Position numbers and translations under genes: made by a program. Source: Eudorina sp. 2006-703-Eu-15 (taxonomy: Eukaryota > Chlorophyta > Chlorophyceae > Chlamydomonadales > Volvocaceae). Taken from it: 64,000 nt of DNA. The stretch's first letter is position 1, and every line of letters begins with the position of its first letter. The stretch lies in assembly GCA_003117195.1 (NCBI GenBank), contig BDSI01000018.1:31509-95508 (forward strand), written 5' to 3'. This document shows positions 37,394 through 50,628 of this stretch, piece by piece. The notes under the pieces are model-generated. The model was given only the letters and a program-made list of their open reading frames with translations. It had not been told where the DNA came from and searched no databases.

Positions 37394-40300
37394 CTAGCCG
37401 CCAGCGCCTGTGCCCGACCTGGGAGGCCCCACCCCGCCACCCTGCTCCTCAACCGGGTGATCACCACCGCCGCTGCTTGCCAGGCCTCCTGACACGCTAG
37501 CTGCCGCGGCTGCCGCGGCGGCCGCACGCAAGCGAGCCGGGCCGATGCTAGCTGACACCGCTGATGCAGCCCCGCTGCCCGAAGCCCCACCAGCGCCACC
37601 CGATGCGACGGTCTGATTGCCAGCCTGCGAAGCGAGCAACCCGGATGTTGCCGAAGACGGCACGGGTTGCAACGACGGGTCATTCTGGAAAGCCTCCGGG
37701 TCGGTGGTCTCCGTACCGTTCGCAGTGAACAGGATGGGCCTGCAGCGCTTGTCCTCGTGCATCAGGCTCGAGTTTTGGAAATGCGCGACGAGCGCGGCGC
37801 GGCCTTGGATGCGCGCATAGCTGATGCTGCAGACCTTCTCGCTGTTGAACCGCTCCCAGCGGCGGTTATTGAAGCGCTCCACAAGAGCGATGATGTCGAC
37901 GGGGTTGATCATGTTGATGAAGGCGTATCCAACATTGCACTTATTTTTAAAGTCGATCGGCAAGTAGAAAAAGTCATACGAACCCTTGAACTGCTCGTCG
38001 ATGGTCGCAAGCAGCATCTTCTGGGTGTACTTGTTGGGAATATTTTTTATCATGAGGGTCGTACGCTTGTCCTCTCCGTTGCGGATCTTGACGGGGTCCA
38101 GAGCGTACAGCTTCTCCTGCTGCATCTTGCGTTCCAGCTCAGCTGCGGGGTCCGTCGTGCGGCGGCTCAAGCGACCGCCGCCGCGGCTGCCAGCAGCCCC
38201 GTCACGGCTGCCCGCGCCGTGGTGATGACCGCCACCGCTCTGAGCTCCCGCCAGTGCGCCCGCCAACGACCCAAACGAACCCCCCAGGCGGCCGGCCACG
38301 CCCGCCTGGCCGCCCAGAGCGGCTTGCATGCTGCCCAGAGCGTTCAGCGCGCCCACATTGCCCATGGCCATGGCGTTCTGCAGCAGCTGTTGAGCGGCCG
38401 CAGCGTTGCTCAGGCCCCCCAGGCTGCCAGCGCTGGCCGCCATACTGCTCAAGCCACCCAGCCCAAGGCCCGCTGCAGCAGGAAGATACGCCGCTGCCGC
38501 CGCCGCAGCCGGCGCGGGGCCGAGGGCATTCCCCAGGCCAGCAATGTGCAGCAGGTGTGCCGCCGCAGCGTTCAGGTCTGAGGCCGACAGCGCCTGCCCC
38601 GACAGCGCTTGACCCTGCAGCAGGGCCAAATTAGCAGCCATGGCGACCTGCTGCTGTTGCTGTACCTGCTGGCGCGCCTGCAGCTCCTGAAAGTTGCGCA
38701 AGGCTTGCAGATTCGCAGCTGCCTGCGCCGCCGCCTGCTGAGCGGCAGGATACAGTGTGTTAGCCGCGGCTGCAGCCGCGGCCCACAAGCCCGCCTGGCC
38801 TGACGCAGCCGCCGCCTGACCCTGAGCCGCACCAGCCATCTGCTGCTGCAGTGCCCAGAGCTGCTGCTCCTGTCCAAGCTGAAGTCCCATCAGCATGCTG
38901 GCCGTGGCGTTGACGTCCGAGGCGCTGCCACCGGTGCCCTGCTCTATCCCACACTGTCCGCCGCTGCCTGCCAGCATGGACCCAGCCGCAACGTACAGCC
39001 CAGTCTGGTCCTCCAGAGCCTGCGCCTCCGACAACGTGGCGAGCGAGGGTACCGCCTTCTGAACGTGACCGTGGCTCAGCAGGGCGCCGCCACCCAATGG
39101 GCTGCGTCCCGCCGCCGCCGCTGCGGCAAAAAGCTGATTCGCGGCCTGGCCTGCGACGGACGACATACTGGAAGCCGAATCCGAGACATGCAACCCAGCT
39201 CGCACCCCTGTCGACATTTGCTCCACCGACTGCTGCTGGCCCACAGGCATGCCTTGTCCGGTCTGCATCTGCTGCTGCTGGGGCTGTTGAAACTTCAGCG
39301 TAACCGACGTCGGCACCTGTGGATAGCAACGACACGCGACGGCGGCTAACATGCTCAGACCAACGTTGAGCCACTGAGTACATGCAGTTTCAAGCCCCGT
39401 TTTCGTACCCACCGCGATTGCAGCAGGCATGCTCGTCAGACCAACTAGGCACGCACCTGCGCGTCATGGCGGGCCTGCGCCAGAAACGCCTGTCCAGCGG
39501 GCGATGTTCCCGAGAGGGGACTGGGCGACGACGTGCCCGGCTGGGATAAAGTGCGCGACGTTGTATGTTTTCCCGCGGCCAGCTGCGCCTGCAGCAGCGC
39601 CTCCGTGCTGTTCGACGCCTCCCATCCCCCGACGCTACCCGGCTGGGCACCAACGTACTGCGCCCGCTGAGCCCCCTGCGCCGCAGGCACAGCGAATGTG
39701 ACGCATGCGCTTTGAACGCTTGTCCTCGAAAACATGCGAAATCCAGGTAAGCAGCAAGGCAAAGAACGTGATGCTCCAAAAACGGAAACCCGTCCGCCGG
39801 TGAAACAAGACGCCTGACGAAGTACATACCTCCAAGGTGCCAGAAGTATCGTGCATGGTAAGCTGCGACAGGGACGCCGCCAGCTGCGGTGTGATGTTCG
39901 CGGGCAGTTTCCCGAGGTGCTCGGCCTTGTTCATCGCGCGAAGGGCTGCTAGCGCATGACGAGTGTCATAATATGTGATAAATTTTTGGTTGCTGCGGTC
40001 GGGAGACTCACGGATGTCCTTGACATCACCGAACTTTGAGAACAACCACACAAGGTGGTCATTTGAGGTATCGGGATCAAGGTTGAACACCGTGACCGTT
40101 CCCTGCATGGTTGCATCCGTAGCATACATGTCAATTACCACACCATACTACTAGACAACAGAGAGCCTTCCCTGGCCTAGCTACCTATCGTCGTACGTGC
40201 ATACACCCCTCCTAACACGACAACGGGTCTTTGGTAACACAACAGGTTCAAACCAATAAGCTCGGACGCAGGAACGAAGGAACATACGCAGGTTTCAGCA

Positions 40301-41412
40301 CCAACTTCGCGGCCCAGCGCAAGATCTGCTGCCTGCCCGCCAGCCTATTGAACCTCTACGGACCTGGTTGGCTGTGGGATCGCCTTTCGGCGCGCAGAAG
40401 TGCACGTCCAGCGGCATACCGCTCAAATTCGCGCCATGCAACGCGGTTTGCGCTCGAACAGCCGCGCGCAGGTCGAAGTACGTCACCATGACGATGCCCC
40501 GGTGCTTGCTTATCGTGTAGATGTGCCGAACGTCGCCGAACACCTGCCGTCAGAGGGTTTCCGGTCTTCAACAACAAACAACCTGAGCCAACAAACATTC
40601 AAGCCGCCCCTTCTGTTTGGCGGGGGCGACGGGTCCAAACAGACACTGCAACACCACACACACCTTGAACATAGCCAACAGCTCGTCGTCGCCAGTCGCT
40701 GGATTAATGTGCCTTACGAACAGAGTGCGCGACGGTTCTGGATGAGGTTCATGCCCACTGGTGGAGGCAACCTCCCCGCTGAGAGATTCGAGCTCAGCAT
40801 CAGCTCCCAACTCCATGCCGCCAACAGCGCTGAAAATGTCCTGGTCCTCTTGACGCTGGAAGCCATGCCTAAATGCAGTTAGAAAACGTAATGGTAACCT
40901 GCTTGCCGACAGGCTGGCAAGTAACAGGCAGAGCACCGATACCGGAAATCGCACCTCGCGTACCCCGCCGATTCCAAATCGGCAAAGCTGCTGCCGGTTG
41001 ACCGCAAGCTTGGATCCGACGCGTTCTTCAACATGCTACATTGTTGCTGAAGGCTGCCCGCTTCCGAGGCTACGCCTGCTTTTTTGGCGTTTACAATTGT
41101 CAGCCACTTGCAACACGCGCCACGAGACAAGGACTTCAGCTGGCAACCTTACCTCGAGATCGATCAGTAGACTGCTCATACATGGACGTCAAAGTTTCAC
41201 TGGACAACGATGCGCCCCCGTGCCCCTGTAGAAACTCACGCGAAAAGGCGCGCCAAACCCTCGGTCCGTAAACGCGGTCAGCGACACAGACATAGAGAAA
41301 GCACAAATCATCTAAACTTCAACAGGATGCCCACCTGGACGCCAAGCGTTGTGCTAGGCATATGGTCCGCCCCGCTGTGTCGCCAACTCGCTGACAGCGA
41401 GCCCGGAAGCAT
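37394..41412 (-). CDS. Mei2-like RNA-binding protein, three RRMs
   Basis: Eight exons join in phase: 41412-41335, 41225-41153, 41075-40955, 40868-40664, 40543-40364, 40102-39830, 39675-39457 and 39316-37394, giving 1,023 residues. The pre-RRM motif DIFSAVGGMEL is the one seen in plant AML proteins. RRM1 (about 136-210) begins RTLFVRHINP; RRM2 (about 220-295) begins GTVTVFNLDP. The Mei2-specific C-terminal RRM3 (about 797-915) has RTTLMIKNIPNKY, YDFFYLPIDFKNKCNVGYAF, RIQG and NSSLMHEDKRCRPILF. Mei2 proteins bind RNA through RRM3 and promote meiosis in fission yeast; plant AMLs act in meiosis and development. Between RRM2 and RRM3 is a very long Ala/Gln-rich region (about 400 residues) not seen at this size in plants. 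The start ATG at 41412 opens a frame that joins cleanly, but an upstream non-coding exon is possible. Confidence 0.93.
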
Positions 41413-44400
41413 TCGAAGCTCGCTTGCAGCGCTAATAAGGAAGACAACCTACACGGGGTCCAACAGGCCCCTCAGCTTGTGCTTTCCACAACATCAATCG
41501 GCAGATGAGACTTGCTCTGCGACGGGCGACAATAATACATGATAACTGAAACGCTAATAAAATATTAAGTATAAAACGCATTGATACAAGTGATACTACT
41601 GGACGCCGGCATAGTACATTCGTGCCCAGGCCGCTCAGCACACGAAGTGCGTTCATGAAGGAGCCCGCTGTACGCACACGTCAGAGGAATAAACGACAAG
41701 CGCACTTCACATGCACAGCAACAGGCGCGGCATGGAGTAGAGCAGCAAACCGCCGCGCCAGCTGGCCTAAAGACGTGCAGAGCTGTTGCTCTTGAACGCA
41801 ACTCTCAGACAACCCACCTCCCCGTCGCGCTCAGGCTTCGTACACAGTTCGGGGCACGGGGTCACCAGGTATCATTGTTGGTAGGTGCTTCTTGGTGCTC
41901 CTTGAACAAGCTGAACACGCACGCGTCAAAAGGCGCGCGACTTTTATTGCGACCGGCACAGTTCCAGGAGTACTTGTGTCAAATGCACGGCACGGGCCTT
42001 TCGCGCTTGCCCGGCCGCGCCGGTGTGGCTTGTCAAAGAAGACGTTTCGATCGGCGCCTTCACGGTGCAAGTACTCCGCAAATTAAATGTATAACGCAAC
42101 AACTTTTACACTCCTACTAAACAACCAGGTGCGCAACGCTAAGTTAGGTTGCCTTTGTCTAACTGCCTCGCACAAGCCGTACGGCAAGCACGGCGACAGG
42201 CTGCCATCGGTAAGCATAAAGCCGTCATGTGCTGTATCTAGGACTTACGTTAGGTTATGAGGGCCTCCCAAGGTGGCGACAGCGCCTCCGGGCCGTTGGG
42301 CCCAAAGATACATATCAGATAAAAGATATCTAAATATCTCTCGCTAAGATCACGGGGTGCGGTCACGGCACGTCCATGCAGGTCTAAGCAAACCATGTTC
42401 TATAGAAATTATTATTTTTTTCGCGCGGTTGCCTGCACGGAGTGCGGTGTTTCAAGTGAGGCCGGGCCGTCGATTTTGGCAGGGATGTTTATCTTAAACC
42501 CGCTTTGCATTTCAGTTGTGTTCATAGACGTTTTCTGCAGGTTATGTTCGAGGATGGGTCGCATCTGCCGATCAGCATCAGGAACTGTGTGCGGAATATG
42601 CTGTTCAGGCGGTTCGGATGCCCCTGCGTTGCATGGGACTGCACGCCTCCCCTCACAGTCTCGCTGCCGTGTCCGCTCCTTTGAACCCAGCTGTCCAACT
42701 TCAACCGCTGGTGAAAAATAAGATGTGTCAAGTAAGATCTGTCAACGGAAGTTTAAGATAACCCTAGTCCGCCCTAGCAAAATGTTATCGGGCAACAGTA
42801 CCGCAATACGCTGAAGGCCGGCATGTACGAATTGTCCCGCAGTCGAACTGCACCGCCGTGTTAGCTGTAGAAGGTTGTGGGCAACCGCTGCCGCATACAC
42901 GACTGGTCAATCCTTCTACTGCGTCCTGTGCACGTCACGGCACGGCACACACTCCGCGTTGGGGTATTTCACCACGGTGGGGTCGTGCTGTGCTGCAAAG
43001 GTTCGCCGCAATGGGAATCTTTTTTCGTATGATGTTTGTTCGGTTGACGGCCTGAAACCGCTGCGTGTTGTGCACCGCTGTGGTTCGTGCCAATTTGCGG
43101 GCCCCCGCGGGCCTGGGCACGTCGGGGTCTGCGCGGGTGATGCATCCACCAGCTGCCGGCTGATGGCGCCATCGAAATGACGCGCCGTCACATGCGCCGG
43201 ACAACTGTGCGTCCGACACAGTGCTTCAGTTTGCCACCTGTTGTACTCCGACACGTGTTGTAAGCTTTGGCTTCAGGTTTTCACCGGGATGCGCCATGAA
43301 AGGAGCTCCCTGGCGGCACCAAGCTGCCACCGCGCCGCGGTACCGATATGTCCACCCACCAGCAATTACCTAGTCGCACGCGCGCTGCTGCTGCACACGT
43401 CCTCGATCCACGGTGCGGCACATCAATCCTCCAGGCACCCTCATATGGTCCCCATCCATATCGTGCAAACAGTTTGAGTCGGGGCGATGAACATGACGCA
43501 CGGGGCCACGGGCCCGCCGCCCCTAGCTTGGGCCCAGGAGGCGCATCCCAGCGCACGCCGCTGCCTGATCTGGTCAATGGGCGTGCCGGGACTAGACACG
43601 GGAGCTGGACTCCTTTTTAATTGACCGGGACGGGGCGGCCGCGAGCGAGGCTGGGTTTTGGGGCTGACCAGATCGTGGGCTTGAGAAGTGAGAAGGGGGG
43701 TCTCGGGTGCGACGGGGGTGTGCGACCATCGAGGCTTGTAGGCGATGGCCGCCACGGGTCAGGGCAACGCGCGGTGTCCAGAGCCCAGCCAGTGGGCCTT
43801 ATCCGGCAGAAGCCCGCGCCCTCGGCGGCCTGCCGCGTCTGAGTGGGATCAATGGGAAGGTTAGCCAGGTGGACGTGCCCGCCCCCGACCTGCTTCTACG
43901 ACAGCCATGGAGGGCCGGCTCTGAATCAGCCACCAGCGGGGGTACGAGACTGCTAGGAAGAGGACATTTTAGGACTGGGTGTTTTGACTCCCTGATAGGA
44001 GCCGGAACACAGGCTTGAGCGTCTTCCAACTGTGTGCCTGTCGGGAACCCGCATTAGGGAACGATGTCCCCCAAGCCACCACCCTAACACACAGCCGGCA
44101 AGGGTAGGCCTACGTGTATGTGCGCTTGTGCGGTCTTGTATACATACCGCGATACCAGTACCACAGGCCCCCTCCCTCTTGCAGGACCTGCGGTTTCCCC
44201 TACCCTGCGCCCCACTGCGGTTCACTATTCGGCGGCCAGCACCGTGACCACACAGTTGACGCCGAAGCAGCCCATCGTCAAGTCAGCAACATCCACAAAC
44301 CCCTCTGTGCCCGGAGGTCCCGGACCGAGCAGGCACAGTCAAATCCATCTGCCCGTCTGCCATCCTGCCATGCACACCAGCACAATCCTGATATGCACTC

Positions 44401-45158
44401 AGCGCTGCTGCCCCAAGACACAGGTCACCAAACTGCACACATCACCGCCCAGGTTACAACTAAGCACACACGCACACACAGACCGTCCGACCGGATTCCA
44501 CCTTTCCCACGGCTCATAACCTTCCCACACGGGCAACAGTCGGGCACTGCTGCGCCCACTGCATGTCGCGCACTCCTGCCTCGCCGGCGAACGATCACAC
44601 ACATACACACTGTGCAGGCGTCCGGTGTCGTGGTCACCACTTGAGTCCACAGTTGCTCCTCCTTGCAATCCCTGGGTCTTGGCCCCCTTATCGCGCCACC
44701 CCGGGTCCCATCCCAGGTACCCGACCACCCACACCGACCACCCACACCGACCACCCACACCGCCCGCCCGCATCATCCGCATCGCACCGCATCGCACCAC
44801 GCCGCACAGCGGGTAAGACGGCCACGTCCGGGAAACACCTGCGCTGAAACTGTCCTAGTCCTAGCGTCTACATCCCACCACCACCACCACCGCCACCACC
44901 ACCACGGCCCCTGCGTGAATGTGCCTAGCACCTCCCTACCTACAGAGTACGACAGGAATACCTAGACTCCCCCGCAAAAGACTCACGCTGCGGGCAGCCC
45001 TGCCCCCCTCCCTGTTGTCTTCCAATTATGACGGCGAAGCCGCACAAGGGAGCCCATCCCAGTCACCCTTGAAACGCTGACCAGGGGCGGCGTCCGAGGC
45101 TGATGCTGCGAGTGAGAGCGCACGGGGCGGCAACGGCACACCAGCCGACTCCTGGGTC
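41413..45158. other. Intergenic region between Mei2-like and PPP1R42 genes
   Basis: The left end is the promoter side of the Mei2-like gene; the right end is the 3' flank of PPP1R42. No splice-supported coding frame was found. An AT-rich patch at 42300-42430 contains the imperfect palindrome GATATCTAAATATC. Around 44.45 kb there is a TGTAA on the minus strand that could end the PPP1R42 transcript. Confidence 0.45.
44724..44765. repeat. Short minisatellite, 14-bp unit
   Basis: ACCACCCACACCG(A/C)C is repeated about three times. A separate CCACCACCACC-type triplet run lies at 44876-44906. Both are in the 3' flank of PPP1R42. Confidence 0.7.
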
Positions 45159-48116
45159 CTACCGATTGAACGACATTCCGTCCATCCCCCGCGTAATGCC
45201 CTGCATGGCCGCACGCCCCGCAGTGCCCCCGCTGCTGCTGCCGGAGCTGATGTTGCGAGTCAGGCTCGCACGACCGCTACCGCCCGTCCCGCCGCCACTC
45301 GCAGCCGCCGCGGGATGGAAGCCGCCCGTGCGTGGCGGCACCCGGCTGGGACCGCCGCCACCGCCACCGCCACCGCCGCCGCCGGCGCTGCCCGCACGCG
45401 GCCCTCCGCCGTGCCCACCAAACGAGTCCTGCTGCTGTTGCTGCGCTGCCGCCGCCGCGTCCTCCTTCAGCTCCGCCGCCAGCTGCGCCTTCATCTTCCG
45501 TATATGTAGCCGCAGCAGAAACTCCCGGTGCTGGGGCGGGATCTGCGGGCGGGGCGGCAGCGGGGCAGGGGCAGGGAGCAAGCATCAGCGCTTCAAAGCG
45601 GCCCGTGCAAGCGGCGGCGGCGGGAAGGGGGGGAGAGGCCCAGCGACTCCCCAGACCGTTCTAGATGCAGCGCAGCAGCTGGGCCATCAGCTGGAGGCCT
45701 GGCGGCGATTCATTAGGACGCGGAAGGAGCCCTCCAGTGGAGCACGGGCCCGCCGCCAGCGCTGTCCCAAACGCACGTCATTTACAATCTTGTAAGGTTA
45801 CCTCGACCATCAAGCAGCTCCACAGCTCCCCGCAACACCCACCCGCCGACATTCGGCCGCCCAACACCCAACCGCCCCGACAACGCACGGGGCGCCCCTG
45901 GCCCCCCCTTCCCAGCGGGACCCCCGTCGGTCAAATGCACCCACCGCCTCATCATCCAGGGTGGTCAAGCCGTCGTTCATTAGGATGACGGTGTCCCGGT
46001 ACTTGGGCAGCTTCACCAGCGGGTTGCCGCGCAGGTCGAGGTGCGTCATCTGGCCGCATGGCTGGACCACCGTGTCCACCGGCTCGAAGGCGTCGATGGC
46101 GTTGTTGGAGAGGTCCAGCCGACGCAGCCGGGCCAGGCCCGCCAGCTGGGGAAGCGAGGCGGAGGTGATGCCGCAGTTGGCGGCCGACAGCACGCGCAGG
46201 CGCGTGGACAGCGCGGCCACCGTGGAGGGCTCGAAGGCCAGCGGGGTGCCCGGCGGCAGCCGCTGGTTGGAGACGTGGAGCTCCTCCAGGGAGGGACACC
46301 CCTCCAGCCCCGAGACCACCTGAGCAGGTACGTGGGAAGGATCGGGGTATTGAAGGCAGGTATGAGGGTGAGGAACTGAGGATGACCCGGGTGGGCGGCT
46401 GGGAGCGGGGCGGAGGGGGGTGGTTAATGGAGCACAAGGCGCGAAGGTCCAGAGCGCCGTAGGGCCGTAGGGTCCGGGCGATCACCCACCCACCCACGCC
46501 TGCAATGGCCCCCAGCCCTCTCGGACGCGGTCCTCCCCCACTTCCTCCCCCACTTCCACACATCCCCCCAAGCGCGGCGCTGGGCGGCCGGCCGCACCGT
46601 GAGGCAGTTGTGCTCGAGGTAGAGTTTCTGCAGGTTGAGCAGCCCCGACAGGCCGCCGAGCTCCCGAATGCAGTTGTTGGCGAGGTAGAGGTGCGTCAGG
46701 CGCCGCAGGTGCGAAATGCCCTCGATGACAGTGATCTGGTTGTCGTACAGGTACAGCACCTGCAGTACAAACGTACAGGCCGCGCACGCAGGCGACCCAT
46801 CTGCGCTCTCACCGGCACGCGGCAGAGGTGCCTCGTCAGGCGGTCACGTGACGAGGTCGGGCACTCGGGCTGGAGGGGATTGAGCGCGGGGGCTGCGACA
46901 GTGGGTCGGCGGTCCGCGTCGGGACCCCCCCTTCCCCTTTTCCTTTTCAACCCCCCTTCCCCCTGGCCATCGGATACTTGCTTTGGCAGCAGCGCAGTAT
47001 ACATATGTCTATCAATTTCGCATTACCTCCCTGGCCATCAACACCCGACGATAGATACCGAGGCCAGAGCTGCTCCTGTACTGATGTGGGTCACGGGGTG
47101 TGATGACCGCGCTTTTCGCCCAATCTCCGAGGACCCAACCGACCGAAACGACCAATCCGAACTGTCAATACACGTTGTGTCATCATTGATGACCCTTTCT
47201 TATCCCCGCAGGTGGTGGAGTGAGGCAGGCGTTGTGTGTCTTTGTGTTGTTGTGGTGTACCGCGCGAGGCATGGCAACATGCCCAGGGCAACCCGTGTCG
47301 CGCTGCATTGCTGGGGCCGCGGCAACTGCATCTTCCCTCATCCAGCCCCCCCCACCCGCCCAGCGCGCCGTTGCACAGCTCAATTCACAGGTGCGTAATT
47401 GTGCCGTATCCCGCCCGGAACTGGGTCGCACCCAGTCAGTTATTGGGCTGCGCTGAGGCGGTTCAACCAAAGGAATGCCACCTGCTAACAGCGCCTAATT
47501 ACCGTGGCAAGTTGCTTGCCATCAGTCTTAGCCGTCGGTTCGGCGTAGCTTCCGCCCAGCTTCATCCCAGCTTCCGCAGGCGCGCCCACTCAGGCTACCG
47601 ACAAACTTGAAAACGCCAGGGAAGCTGCGCGCAGCCGAAGGCGCGCTGTGTGCACCTTACATATGGACGGTGTGCACTGCCCACATGCCCGGGTCCCCAA
47701 AAGCATCGGGCCCGACAGCTGCCCAGTCCAATTCCCGTAACACGTCCTCACGCTTTCTCCGGTATCCCATACACGCGCCCACGCGACCGCGACCGTGCAC
47801 CCGGCAAGAGTACCCTACGTGATGTTGCGAACGGCCGCACCTCTAGGGTTGTGAGGGACCGGAGGTTGGCGATTCGCGTGATGCCACGGCCGTTGAGGTG
47901 CAAGTGGGACTGGGCGGCCAGGAAGCGGTCCTCTGCGTTGGGGTCGTCCCAGCCCGCCCCCGGCCTTCGCCGGTTGCCCTGCTTTTCCAGAGCTCGCAAA
48001 ATCATGTCGCGGGTCACCTCACGTCGGGGCGCGCGTGGCCCGGCCGCCTCCGCGTCTCCACCCCCGCCGGGGTCTCCAAAACCGCCGCCCAATGCATTCT
48101 TTCGCGCCAGGATCAT
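45159..48116 (-). CDS. PPP1R42: PPP1R42-like leucine-rich-repeat protein
   Basis: Four exons, all joined in phase 0: 48116-47841, 46759-46598, 46319-45945 and 45542-45159, giving 398 residues. The middle is a run of SDS22-type LRRs: VLYLYDNQITVIEGI, LTHLYLANNCI, LQKLYLEHNCLTVVSGLEG. These are followed by the family hallmark SLEELHVSNQRLPPGTPLAFEP, then LDLSNNAID and LDLRGNPLVKLPKYRDTVI. PPP1R42 (LRRC67/TLLR) binds protein phosphatase 1 and sits at basal bodies and centrosomes, where it affects ciliogenesis. The C-terminal exon begins IPPQHREFLLRLHIRKMKAQLAAEL, matching the helix after the LRRs in animals, then runs into poly-Q and poly-G and ends MDGMSFNR. The N-terminus is longer and more charged than in mammals. 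It is head-to-head with the gene at 48730. Confidence 0.9.
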
Positions 48117-48729
48117 GGCGAAGGGACGAGGAGTCGGAAAAATAAACGTCGAATGGGTGTTTAAGAAGGACTTTAGACTGAGAGCAAGGGTTGTATTGAG
48201 GCAAAGGTTCAGGGGCGTTTACGGCGGTGGTCAGCAGTGCGTCGCGGTGGTGCGCGGGGAAACCGGTACGCGTCATATCAGCGCTGGCACAAACCGGCGG
48301 AAGTGAGGGTCTATGCGTCTGATGTTTTTGTTATTGACAAGAATTGCATGCAGTACATGCAAGTAAGGCCCCGCGATTGCGCGTGCAGGCGCCGAAGACG
48401 TCCATCGCGACCCCCAAGGTGAACAGCCTCCCTGCACCTCCCCGCAAGATGTAATACACAACCCGACCATTATCAGTACACATGATTAATATCCATACCT
48501 GTTCTTGTGGTGAGTTGTTGCTATGGTACGCTTTGGTTTCATCGTCTTCTTGTAAAAGTTCTTTTTCGTCAAGTGGGACCCAATCCGACATTTTTAATAT
48601 GTGTTTTTCTTGAATGAATTGCCACGTCTCATGCGGCATCGAGTACGGCACCTTCTCTTCGTACCGCATTTCGACCTGCGCATATCGCGTGCCGACCACT
48701 TGATGTATTTCTCTACATCAAAGTTTAGG
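48117..48729. promoter_or_regulatory. Shared promoter region between PPP1R42 and the YbaK-domain gene
   Basis: These 613 bp separate two divergent start codons. No exon-like sequence was assigned here, and the right half is AT-richer. No specific element was identified. Confidence 0.5.
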
Positions 48730-50628
48730 ATGGCAAGTATCGAAGCATTATCAGCGCGCTACGATGCCATCTTCGCGGGGCTTGATGCTCTGGAGCAGCA
48801 TCCTGCGTTGCGGTCCGCGCTTGCCGCGCGCAAGATGAATGAGCGACAGCTTGCCATCTTAAAGCGAATCGATAAGCTCGTTGAGGCGCTGGGTCTGGAT
48901 TTGTCCACCGCGACGGTGCGTCGTTTGCCTATAGCTGCACTATGGTCTCGGAGCGCCATGCAAGGGAGCCTGCCTCCTGAATGTCTCCTGAATCACCCAT
49001 AGTATGGCCTTGCAATATGTGGTTGACATTCACCATGTCATGTTCTCCAGGACTTTCACAGTCGTTGTTATGTCCCTCCCCGTCGTGCCTGACAGAGGCC
49101 TTGGTCCCGGCGACCCAGCACTTCCATCGAGAAATATCCATTCGCTTATCACTCCGCAGAAGCACATCTCGATCAACCTCAAAGCTTACAACGGCATCCA
49201 TCAACCCATTCTCCCCTGCAAACCCCAAACTCTCACGAGCGCCACAGCCCACAGCACGCTCTGGCGCCGTCGCGGCGGCAGCGCCGCGGCCACGGCCCAC
49301 CGTTACACCCGACGCGAGCCCCATCCAGCAGCGCCTGGAGCAGGAGCTCATCGACCGCGGCTTCTCGTCCTTCCGCTTCGTGCGTGTGCCAGCCGACTAC
49401 TACGACCAGCCCTTGGAGTTCCGACGGGAGTGTCTCTCGGCGGCCTCCACGCAGCACCTGTGCAAGAGCATCGTCATGGAGAACACGCGCGCGCACGAAT
49501 CCGTACAGGGCTGGGACGACCCGTACAACTCCAAGTACTACTGCGTCATCGTGCAGGTGTGGGCGGGAGCGGACGGGATTGAGCAGAGGAGGAAACGGCG
49601 CCAGGAGGTTCGGAGTCATGGTGGGGCCAAGGCCATGACCTCACCCTGCTTGCAACCTCGCAACCGCCCCTTCTCGTCGGGCGACCGAAACTGCACCACT
49701 TCGCGGCGTGAATGTAAGTCCCGTGTTCCTTCGCTGAACACACCCCCGCACGCAGTACACCGCCAAGCTTCACGCGGACAAGCTCAAGGTGGCCGTACAG
49801 GAGCTGGGCGGCAAGAAGTTCGGCCGGCAGTACTTCAACATGCGGTTGGCACCGGAGGAGGTGGGGGACTGCGTGCAACGGGGCTCGCCTGCCACGAGCG
49901 AGCAGCCGCGGCTGTCAAGCGCCGCCTGAGCCCGCCCTCCGCAGGCTTTGTAAAGTGTCCTGCATGCTCCGCCCCAACACTAATCCGTCCATCGCCCGAC
50001 AACGCGCTCCTGTTGGCATTTTTTTCGCGCTGTCGTTGCCGCCGCTGGCCGCCCTGTTCGCTCCAGGTCAACGACGCGTTGACAGGCTTTAGCCACAACG
50101 CTGTGACCCCTATCTGCATGCGTGAACGGCTGCCCATCATCATGAGCCATCGCATCGCGAAGCTGCAGCCCAAACAGTTCTGGCTGGGGGCAGGGGAGGT
50201 GGACCTGAAGGTGAGGCCTGAATGCGCGGGGGATAAGGGGACAACAGTAGGCGGCGCCGCGACTGGGCAATGTGTTCCGGGGTTTCGGATGACCAGCAGC
50301 CGGGGCAGGAGGCACTGTCCTGCTAGCTGCTCCAGGGGCGACGGCGAGGGATTGGTGCCGACCCTGTCCTCAGCACCCTTCCTGTGGTTGCTTTTCGTTT
50401 GGTGCAACCTACCATAATTGCTCGCGGTCAACGGAGGGCGGGGGCATCGGCTAGGGGTTTGATACAAGTTAAGCTTCGACGCAGAAAGGTTCACATCGAA
50501 GTCTGTGTGGCCCCTCACTTGCAAAGGTTCCAGTGGTCTGTTGTATCCTGCTGGCGTAGGTTGGATTGGACGTCGACGAGTTCATCTCGGCCTACTCCCC
50601 GTTCGTGCTGGACTGCACCTACGACTGA
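48730..50628 (+). CDS. YbaK/ProX-type aminoacyl-tRNA deacylase domain protein
   Basis: Five exons, all phase 0: 48730-48915, 49248-49556, 49756-49860, 50067-50210 and 50560-50628, giving 270 residues. The N-terminal 60 residues form a helical segment (MASIEALSARYDAIFAGLDA) with a basic linker. From about residue 85 the YbaK/EbsC fold follows: FRFVRVPADYYDQPLE, TQHLCKSIVMENT, SKYYCVIVQYTAKL, KKFGRQYFNMRLAPEE, LTGFSHNAVTPICM, PIIMSHRI, QFWLGAGEVDLK and a FVLDCTYD end. The K of LCKSIV and the G/H of the GFSHNAVTP loop are the catalytic-site positions of this superfamily. Bacterial members hydrolyse mischarged Ala- or Cys-tRNAPro; plant and algal homologues of this architecture are not well characterised. 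The start ATG is the first before the helix. TGTAA at 51042-51046 may end the transcript. Confidence 0.9.

Noticed and set aside
38572..39383. Minus-strand Arg/Trp-rich frames inside the Mei2-like last exon
   Set aside because: Out-of-frame shadows of the Ala/Gln-rich coding sequence, whose own frame is open across the whole exon into RRM3.
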